From Larix kaempferi (taxonomy: Eukaryota > Streptophyta > Pinopsida > Pinales > Pinaceae), in assembly GCA_027924585.1 (NCBI GenBank), contig BSBM01000423.1:5630001-5694000 (forward strand): 64,000 bases of DNA, read 5' to 3'. Position 1 is the stretch's first letter; each line of letters begins with the position of its first letter. The position numbers and the translations under genes are program-made. Positions 23,677-32,795 of the stretch are shown here, one piece after another. The notes under the pieces are model-generated. The model saw only the letters and a list, made by a program, of their open reading frames with translations. It did no database searches and had not been told where the DNA came from.

Positions 23677-24074
23677 TAATAGGTGGGATCTAGCATGATG
23701 AGGTACGTTACATACTTTTAATACTATACTATTTATACTATTTGTAATTGAATATTGATATATGCTCAATTTTCACATGTATGTTTCATATGAATATGTC
23801 AATTTTGCGTTCTTGATATGCCAAATTTACGTTTACATTGTTTATAAATATGCCAAAAGTTCTCTTCTATGTCAAGTTTATGAATATGCCATTTTTTACA
23901 TATGATCAGTAAACCCTAAAATTATATTATGTTCATCATGTTGGTTATTGGCTTCACCCAACAAAATTAATTCAATTCATGCTCACTATATTAAACAATA
24001 CACGTATATTAAATTTAATTCATGTCTTGTTAAATATTTCATAATGAATTAGCTAGTTGAGAGCACCACCTTAG
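23677..24074. other. AT-rich 3' flank of the transposase-like gene
   Basis: No coding sequence. The phrase TATGCCAAA and variants recur a few times between 23817 and 23895. It probably contains the 3' untranslated region, but I see no clear polyadenylation signal. Confidence 0.4.
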
Positions 24075-25535
24075 ACCAAGCCATCATCATCAACATCTTC
24101 ATCATCATCACCATCATCATCATCATGGACCTGCAAAACCCTAGTTTCCAAAGTGTCTAGGCAGGTTCGGGTTGGGAACACTAGCCATACCCGCCCGGTG
24201 GATGATTTTCCAAAGTTGACCCCCGTGTGCAAAAATTGCACACTCCCACACTGAGCAAAACCCTAGTTTCCAAGATGGACCTGCAAGGTGACACATGGGC
24301 CACCGGGTAGGAGGGGAGGGGCACCCCTGGCACTATCCCGGTGTGCTGAATCCAACGGAGTCGACGGTTCGTCGATCCGAGCCACGGTCTTCATTCTATG
24401 GCTCATCCCGTCTCACTACTAGAAGGCCTTCAGGGACACCTGCTGGATACCTACCGGGGGCATAGAACTCCAACCATGCAACAAAACCGGGTTCCGGGGA
24501 GACCTGCAGGTGTGTCTAGACAGGTTCGAGCTAGGAACACTAGCCATACTTGCCCGGTGGATGATTTTCCAAAGTTGACCCCCGTGTGCAAAAATTGTAC
24601 ACTCCCACACTGAGCAAAACCCTAGTTTCCAAGATGGACCTGCAAGGTGACACATGGGCCACCGGGTAGGAGGGGAGGGGCACCCCTGGCACTATCCCGG
24701 TGTGCTGAATCCAACGGAGTCGACGGTTTCTCGATCCGAGCCACGGTCTTCATTCTATGGCTCGTCCCGTCTCACTACCACAAGGCCTTCAGGGACACCT
24801 GCTGGATACCTACCGGGGGCATAGAACTCCAACCATGCAACAAAACCGGGTTCCGGGGAGTCCTGCAGGTGTGTCTAGACAGGTTTGGGCTAGGAACACT
24901 AGCCATACTTGCCCGGTGGATGATTTTCCAAAGTTGACCCCTGTGTGCAAAAATTGCACACTCCCACACTGAGCAAAACCCTAGTTTACGAAATGAATGC
25001 ACAATGAAGCCACTGGGCCATGGGGAGACGAGGGAGAGGACCCCCTAGAGGTAATCGCACGCCAGGAACGGAGTTGACGGTTCGTCGGTCCGATGTCCGG
25101 TTTCCGAGTTATGTCGAGTTGCAAGTCGCATGAAAATGCCGTTCAGGGACACTTGGTGAATTTCCGTCCGGGAGCCAAAAAGCAAACGGAGCAGGAAGAT
25201 TGCGTGCCGTTGACTCCCGCAAGTGTGTGTGGGCAATGCCGACGTGGGAACACTACCAACACTGTCTCGGGGGAGGTTTTTGCAGAGTTGACCCACCAAT
25301 GCGAGATTGCATGCAATTACACTGAGCAAAACCCTAGTTTACGAAATGAATGCACAATGAAGCCATTGGGCAATGGGGAGACGAGGGAGAGGGCCCCCTA
25401 GAGGTAATCGCATGCCAGGAGACCAACGGAGTCGACGGTTCGTCGGTCCGATGTCCGGTTTCCGAGTTATGTCGAGTTGCAAGTCGCATGAAAATGCCGT
25501 TCAGGGACACTTGGTGAATTTCCGCCCATTTTATA
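24075..25535. repeat. GC-rich tandem repeat, about 359-bp unit, two subfamilies
   Basis: Begins with a short TCATCA run, then units with period 359 (CACTGAGCAAAACCCTAGTTT at about 24250, 24609, 24968 and, slightly shorter, about 25319). The first units contain GCCCGGTGGATGATTTTCC and CAACGGAGTCGACGG. Units after 24985 switch to a diverged form with TTCCGAGTTATGTCGAGTTG. Much richer in GC and CpG than its surroundings. The short frames on both strands repeat with the unit and are not supported as genes. Confidence 0.88.
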
Positions 25536-26424
25536 ATTTAAGCCACTTTTAAATATTTGAACTTCCATATTATTTTGGAAAGAGTATAATATTTCAAAAC
25601 TCCTAAAGAGACAAAAACACATGATCAAAACTCCTAAGGCTGTAATTTAGAGTAGTAATAATGGGGGTGATGGAGTTGAATTTGATCCTATGGAAGATAA
25701 TGATACTAATATTATTGAGAATAAAGGGATAATAGGTTGATCCATGACACCTTTGTTTGCATGGATGAGGATGCACCTATGATAATATTCATGATGTACA
25801 TCTTATTGATAAGGCACACAAAGGCCTATACAAGAGATCAAAGATGAGTCACTTTGTCTACTAATTTGATGTTGATAAAATTGAAGGTATTGAATGACAT
25901 TTCAAACAATGGTATGACAAAGATCCTAATGTATACACAAGGTTAATATATAAGGTGCCCCATAAGGTTCTTTGTCATATCCCTATAATTCTAGGTTTTT
26001 GATGATTGTTTAGGTTAAAAAACATAGCACATTATATGGATTATCATGTACAAAGATAAGTGAAGATGGTATTATATGAGTGGCTACAAATGGTTCTCAA
26101 TTTACGATCATCAAGGAAATATTACCCATTTTTAAAGAAGAACCTCATAATGTTAGACTTTCATTGGTAGTTGATGGCAATGGGTGTGCATGAGTGAGTT
26201 TGTTGAAACCTTGAAAACATTGTATTGCATTTAGTTTGATTAAATTACACGAGCAAGAACTTTGACATAACTTGTAATGATCATCCAAAATCACAAATTT
26301 TAATTAGATACCAATTAGTGCATGCATGTAGTGAATTCGTTGAAACCTTTGAATATAATAGTTTTTTCTTTTGACATAGTGCATTCATGAGTAATAGATA
26401 ATCCACACAAATCAACACATTAGA
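25536..26424. other. Gene-free stretch between satellites
   Basis: AT-rich, with only short frames and many stops. Some phrases read like decayed coding sequence, but nothing can be assigned to a family. Confidence 0.35.
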
Positions 26425-26705
26425 ATGACACAAGTACATGTATCCAAAAGTACATATATATCCAAAAGTGCATGTCTCCAAAAGTACATGTATATCCAAA
26501 AGTCTCCAAAAGTGCATGTCTCCAAAAGTACATGTATATCCAAAAGTATCGAAAAGTACATGTATCCAATGAAGTCAATGTACATGTCTCCAAAAGTACA
26601 TGCACAATAAAGTCAATGTACATGTCTCCAAAACTGAATGTATCGAAAAGTACATATATATACAAAAGTATCCAAAAGCACATGTGTCCAAAACTATCCA
26701 AAACT
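26425..26705. repeat. CCAAAAGTACATGT minisatellite
   Basis: About 18 loosely spaced copies of CCAAAAGTACATGT and shorter variants (TCTCCAAAAGTGCATG, TATATCCAAAAGT). It abuts the stop codon of the seven-exon gene, so it lies in or next to its 3' untranslated region. Confidence 0.85.
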
Positions 26706-26706
26706 A

Positions 26707-28865
26707 TCAAAACTCAAGCTTTCTCTTGTTCTTTTCCGACGTTGATCCTCTAGGCACATCCCTAGGATCAATGTGCATCCCTGGATCCTGCAAATTAAAT
26801 ATCAATTGTTAAATTCAACTAACTATGTACACTAATACATTATCTCAACAATTATCAACTGGTGCATGGAAAGTGCATGAAACACTTGGTCACTGAAGGA
26901 CATCTCACCTCAACTGACAAAGGAGATTGCGTTGCTTGTGTAGCAGATGGAGCCGTCGGTTGAACATCCAGGATGGTTGAACCAGGGGGGCCAGGCACTG
27001 CTCCTGCTGGTGGTGGCTACAATGAAAAAATGTTGAAATAGTTAGAAATGCATGAATAAACAATAGGTCCAACAATAATAAACTATGTAAAGATAATGTT
27101 GAAATAGTTACATACCTGTGTGTGATCAGTCGCCACTGCAGATGCGGCACTAACTGCTGCATCAACCATCGATGCAAGGTTCTCAGCAGACAACTCGGGT
27201 TCCTGATGCAGTAAACATGCAATTCAAACATTAACAAAAACGATTTATGCACTGGATTTCAAGTTAAACAACAAATATCATCGAAGGATATACATTACCG
27301 TGGTGTGAGTAAGCCCATGGTCGTGGGCAGCTGGAGTCTTTCTCGGAGTAGAACGCCTAACATACACACGACCCTTGTTCACGAATGGCCTGGAGGGAGA
27401 TGCAAATCCAGGAAATGGGCCAGATGTGTCGGATGGTGCCTACAATCAGCAAGTGTTCATGTAGTTAGACATGCATGATTCAACAAACAAACATGTATTT
27501 AAAAAATGTCATTTTTAATTGTTTACCTGGAGCCCAGACGTGTCAGGGGACGGTATGACCATGGGTACTACCTCCACATTACCTTGCCCCTGTGAAGGAT
27601 CTGCCATCTGCAAGTTTAATAATTGTAAATATTAGACCGTAGATAGCATTAATGAACTAAAATGTAAAGTATGTGGAAATTAACAAATTAACAAGTATTA
27701 AAAAACTGAAATTTTAAAATGTTTACCTCGGTGTGAGATACGGAAATAGGTGGTATATAAGATGGGCCTACCGAATGGGTAGCATCATGCCCCCCTGTAG
27801 AGTTTGGAACATCCGGCTCTGGGGTGTCACTGCCGGCATAAAGCATCAACTGCAAGTTCACAAACATAATATATTAGCTCAAACTATATATATGTGTACA
27901 AAAACGAAAATAAATGAAGAATTTATTACAATTAACCATCAACATACCTCTCTCAAAAACCCACTGAAGGCAACATCTGAGGCAATACCATAGCAGGGAC
28001 GACCACATGATGTGCACTCGTGAGGATCAGCACTAGGATGGGGAATAGTCGATGGTCCTGCACTAGTGGATGGTCCTGATGGTCCTGCACTAGTGGATGG
28101 TCCTGATGGTCCTGCACTAGCTGATGGTCCTGCATGGTGACGAGCTGGTGTATGTACCACACCAGGGACAGATGTCCCTTCCTCACCCATATGTTGAACC
28201 ATCCTGCCATGGCGAACAACCGCCCGTGCCAAACTCAAAAATGCATCCCGTGTCTGCGGAATAATGCGATGTGCTGGTGGGACATCTGGCCCAGGCAACT
28301 GCCTGCGAGGTGCAGGGATAGGGCGATCCTGGTCTCGAAGCCTGGCATTGGGTCGATTTTGGGGCATCCCCCCACCGATCCCCTGAAACTGTAAGATGTC
28401 AAAATAGTTAACGTGTTTATGCAACACGAACTCTGCGTACATCTTTCGAAGGAAATATAAGGGAATTTCCCTGTTGTTGTGTGGTGGCATATCAAAAACC
28501 ATGTACCATCTGTCCATCCAGTTATCAACAAATGGTTGAAATGTGCACCACTCAATGGAGATATGCGGCCTGCTTGCATTTGGGATTTCCCCCGTCCAAG
28601 GGTCCCTAAACAATGCAAATATAAGCTCTTTGGATATTTTCAACTTTTTTACTGCATTGTAATCTAGTCCATCAGCATATTGTTGTCTTTTTCTTTCTCT
28701 GTAAGATGCAATATCATATAGGACATTTGTAGATTGTGAAATGGTGTCCACAATTGCATCCAAGGTTGATGCAAGTGAACGGCGAATCCTGTCGCCACCA
28801 CTAAAAGCTGCACTTATGCCCCTCAATTGGGCAAGCTCAATCAATATTTCGGCATTGGTATCCAT
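26707..28865 (-). CDS. Seven-exon gene of unknown function in the 18.2-kb transposon
   Basis: Minus-strand exons 28865-27948, 27849-27727, 27607-27527, 27439-27299, 27202-27116, 27016-26909 and 26787-26707. Every junction is GT-AG, every internal exon is a multiple of three, and all introns are phase 0. Joined they give 512 codons and a stop at 26707-26709 with no interruption. Exon 1 (306 codons) starts MDTNAEILIELAQLRGISAA, contains a tryptophan-rich middle (FVDNWMDRWYMVFDMPPHNN), a GPSTSAGPSG repeat near residues 248-275 and a CTSCGRPC four-residue cysteine pair. The small exons encode Pro/Ser/Thr-rich, probably disordered segments (SDTPEPDVPN; SGPFPGFASPSRPF; RRSTPRKTP) and the protein ends in a basic tail (SEKNKRKLEF). 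I recognise no family. It faces the transposase-like gene, and a role as accessory or DNA-binding protein is inference only. The open frame contrasts with the decay around it. Confidence 0.72.
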
Positions 28866-31800
28866 AGCCGCAACTGCAATAAAGACATTAATACGAAAAT
28901 CATTAGAAACATATACATGGTATATAATGACGTCTCTTCAAAATTGAACATGTATTAAATCAAACTCACATAAGCAATTTAATGGCATTCACTTACATAC
29001 ATTTAAAACTTAAAATTAAACATTTGACAATTAAAAAGTAAGTTAGTCAGATTGGCAGAGAGGAGGAGGAGGAGGATCAAGGCAGTGATGAGTTTGTTGG
29101 TTCAGGCATGGAGGAGGAAGATCAGGGCAGTGATGAGTTTGCATCTATGTGTCTCAATGTCTCATTGTGTTTTGTGATTGTGAATGACAAATGTGTTGTG
29201 ATTTGTGAATGATCTAATTTCTATTGAATATTTCATATTTGTAATTGTAAATGTAATTTCTATTGAATATTTATAATTGTAAATGTTAAATTTTATTGCA
29301 TGATCTATATGTCTATATTTTTAAATTTTAATATATTTTAAAAATATATTAATTCCGGGGGTCACCGTGTCCTACGTGTCATAATTCTGGGGGTCACCGT
29401 GTCTAGTGGGGACCAGGGATCAAATTTGAAGGGTGGGGTCCCATTTCACTATGAAGGGCTATGAGATATTGAACACTATTGAAGGGCTATGAGAAATTTA
29501 TTAATATTTATTCTATGTGTATATATGGATGTGTTCATGTTGCATGGATTGGATTCTAGGTTAACCGAGGCCTTTTTAGAGCAAAGAATGGGGTAATTAC
29601 TATTTGGAAACAAGTTTTTTATCAAATGTAAATTGCGGTGATGGAAGATATTGAGGGTGCCACATGTTGTGGAGAAAGTAGTATTGATTCCTATGACGTA
29701 ATAGGGAGTTCAAAAAGTCTGGTTTCAAGTATTGTCATGCGTAGGTCGATTGATTTTTCTCGCGCTAGGGTTGTAGCAACTGTTATGGCCATTACTGTTA
29801 AAAGGGTTGATGGGGTGGAATCCCGTGGAACGATGAGTTCTTTTGTTAAGACGTAGATTCAGTGAAATTTGGTGGGAGTCTCATGTTCATTTTATGCACA
29901 AAATTCGATTACTTGATTTTGTTGCATTGTTAACTCTCCTCCTAGTCATAGCTACAATCTCTTATATAATTGTGAAGGTTATCAATCCACTCAATATATT
30001 AAAGTTGTAGTAGGCCAAAATCATCCACATATTTATTGTACTCACAAATGTTGACATTCCAATTTCTATGCAGAGCGCCCATTAACATTAGATTGTATGG
30101 GACATGTTTTTGAGGCATGATGTCATTATCTCATAACAACAAGCTTTTTATCCATAAATATGTCATCTACAAGCCAACGGAATTGTTCCTAATCCTTTAT
30201 AAAACTTTGTCATAATTATATCAATACCAACATCCCTACCTATTGACTTAGCTTAGAAGATATTACACCTTCGGATAACCAAACCTGATTCCAAGGTTGG
30301 TAATCATAAACGTAAAAGCATCATCATAAGGAAATAGCATGTTGTGTTGAGGAAATTCCTTTTTTTCCATTTCCTTCTCAGGATAATATTTGGTTGTGGA
30401 TCATTTAAAATGTATAATTTATTTTAATATTGGGAAGCTAAATTCAAATTCATTAATATATTAATGTGATTTGATTTTTTTATTAATAATAAGTTATTCT
30501 TTTCATTTGAAAATGTAATAGTACATCAAAATTTCAATGTTTACTGACGTAGTAAAGTTGAGAGGCTTTATTTTTCAGTGGATATAGCAGACCTGTAAAT
30601 TCATAGGATGTCTAAAATCTAGTCAGCCTTGAAGTTGACCTCTTCAAAGAAAACGAATTTCTTTAAATATGTTTATGGTAGGCTGGCATTGCCAGCTTCG
30701 CTTCGCAAACTATCCTGGAGGACTGGAGGAGATAGGGTAGGTGGAACTTGGAAGTAGCTCAACCACAGTGGAATAGGGGTATAAGAAAAAGCTTGTTTCT
30801 ATTCATGCAATATTATATATTGATGGTCGGAGCCATGGAAGCATGGAATTCGAGCATTGACTTGATACAACAAAGAAAACAAAAGGTGGAACTCGGGAGC
30901 TGCAGGATTGACTTGATACAACAAAGAAAACACAGGGTGTGAGGTTGGGAGCCGTAGACGGTAGGATTAACTTGATACAACAAAGAAAACATAGGGCTAT
31001 AGGTAGGGGCCACGGGCAGGAGCAACAACCTGCAACATTACAAGAAGTTTATGGATTGTGGATTTTGTCTGAAATGCCAAATTCGCGGGGGCACATTAAC
31101 ATAATATATTATACATTGAATACTCAATTAACTCACGGAGTCAGCATTCACGAATTGGTATGTGATAACTTGTAACTTGGTAAGCCCGCTAGCAACAACA
31201 CGTATGAGCCACCTACCAGGTTTAATAATTTTGTTGATTCCATGAAATGTGTTAAAAACGTAAGCGCTCGCTACAAACACGAGAACTTCGAAGCGTTCAA
31301 GCCATGGGTTGCTCAGTGTAAGCCCGTCCACGTAAGTTGCACAATGATATTATTAGAGGCCCAATGGTCCATGATCCATGGATGATCGAACACGTGGATA
31401 TTGGAGAGTAACCGAGTCCCACTCCCAAGTCACCTAGCTAGTAGCCGCATTCCCAATTTCCCACTAAAAACTCTTGATGGGTGAAATTTGAAGCTACCCT
31501 TCTGTTGCAATTTTAAACAGTAGTGGTTAATTTAATTATTGAAGGGCTTACCATGAAATTAAATTTTTTTTGCATGGTAAAATTTGAAGTGGCCTTCTAT
31601 GACGTGTAAAATGACCTCTCAAGGGCCCTAAAGGCTTCAAATTTGAAGCCTGGTTACAAGGAAGCGGGCTCAGAGCGCGCTTCAGGCTGGATGGTATTAT
31701 GAAAACCAGCTACGGGATGGGGTGTACTGCGTTATCTGTATCAGTTGTTATAAATTTCCTTTCAATCGTTTCAGCATTATATGATAATTGTATGTATTTG

Positions 31801-32541
31801 GATTTGATGTAAACAGGCATGGTGCAGATGTACCTATCTCTTGAGAATGACTGCAAGTGGGGGCCAAACTGCCAGCAGTCGCCACACCTGATTCCACAGT
31901 AGTATTCGCAGTCTATCCAATTGGTGCCTCATAAGTTCAGAGTATCATTATCTTTTCACATGATACAAAACATTTTCACATGATACGAAACCTTGCCAGC
32001 TAATGAAAAGACATGAGTGCACTCATTTTCATTATATTTAGTGAGTTGTGGCTGGCGGCGGGGACACTCGTGTCCCGTGTTCTCGTGTTGGGTGACTTAG
32101 ATGGATACATTGTAGAAAGGGGGTCCGAGTTCTATTTTTTTCAATTTTAGTTTGGATTACGAATTTTTGAGTTTTTTAAAAACGATTCATTTTAATTATT
32201 CATTCATCTTGGTTGAGGGAGATTGAGGGAGATGTGAATTTAATGAAAGATTGGGTTATTCCCAATTTTATCAATATTAAAAAACTAGGTTTTTTTAAAC
32301 CAAAAAAAAATAATAATTTAGGTTAAAAATGATAAAAAAAGAGTATGGGTGAAAGAATTACCTAATTGGATGACAATCTACCGGTGAATTTGTCCCCTCC
32401 AGCTAAATCGAGCAACACCAATACTTGAGTGGGCCACAAACCGTCCTCGTTTGGGTTCAATTTCGCGTTTCTGATGCGTGGGTGCCGCGGGTGGTCGGCA
32501 ATCGCCGGGACTGTGTATTTAAATTGTTTTTTAGATTTACA
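28866..32541. other. Right arm of the transposon, no clear gene
   Basis: Mostly AT-rich. 29060-29160 has a duplicated acidic plus-strand phrase (EEEDQGSDEF twice), perhaps the end of a lost exon. 29350-29410 has CCGGGGGTCACCGTGTC repeated once. 30857-31000 has three copies of GACTTGATACAACAAAG-type sequence spaced 51 and 59 bp. A perfect 18-bp palindrome GGCTTCAAATTTGAAGCC lies at 31633-31650. 31230-31330 and 31820-31890 look faintly coding, but no family is recognisable. Confidence 0.45.
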
Positions 32542-32635
32542 TAACGCGTACGCGTTTTGTAACTACATAACGCGTACGCGTTTTGTAGTTATATAACGCG
32601 TACGTGTTTTATAGTTATATAACGCGTACGCGTTA
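32542..32635. repeat. Palindrome array C, four 26-bp units
   Basis: Units TAACGCGTACGCGTTT and close variants start at 32542, 32568, 32594 and 32620, exactly 26 bp apart. Array A and array C are both preceded by TTTTAGATTTA, so they share orientation. The array ends about 156 bp from the right end of the transposon. A lone half site AAACGCGTTA lies near 32706. Confidence 0.95.
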
Positions 32636-32761
32636 TTGTTACCTAGCCTACATGTCCAATGACATGTTAGGCTCGGGTCTTACCATGGCAGGTGCTAAAC
32701 ATCATAAACGCGTTATGTTTTACATATCAGGAACGAGTTTTGGAAAAGTAGCATTGCATCT

Positions 32762-32791
32762 AAAGTGACCCTCATCTTCTTGCACACACCC
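32762..32791 (-). repeat. Right terminal inverted repeat of the 18.2-kb transposon
   Basis: Read on the minus strand it begins GGGTGTGTGCAAG and ends ATGAGGGTCACTTT. It matches 25 of 30 bases of the left end. AGATGCAAT then follows directly. Confidence 0.88.
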
Positions 32792-32795
32792 TACT
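32792..32795. repeat. Target site duplication, right (TACT)
   Basis: Matches 14573-14576. Together they mark a 4-bp duplication in the Rep codons for Ser-Ser just before AEHRW. Confidence 0.85.

Larger units (their letters stand above)
14577..32791. mobile_element. 18,215-bp DNA transposon with TIRs, TACT duplication and two genes
   Basis: Bounded by inverted repeats (14577-14606 and 32762-32791) and a 4-bp duplication of target DNA, and inserted in the Rep gene of a Helentron. It carries a transposase-like gene (20324-23676, plus), a seven-exon gene of unknown role (26707-28865, minus), three arrays of 26-bp palindromic repeats, a 3-kb TCA satellite and a GC-rich 359-bp tandem repeat. A 4-bp target duplication and G-rich ends would fit the Sola superfamily as I recall it, but other superfamilies with 4-bp duplications exist and I cannot run a profile search. 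The single nonsense codon in the transposase and the 83% match of the inverted repeats suggest moderate age. At 18 kb it is very large for a cut-and-paste element. Confidence 0.85.

Noticed and set aside
24398-25401. Several frames of 70-100 codons in the GC-rich repeat
   Set aside because: They recur with the 359-bp unit on both strands and have no domain; their length follows from high GC content.
26440-26753. Frames reading KVHVSKSTYISKS and similar
   Set aside because: Translation of the CCAAAAGTACATGT minisatellite.
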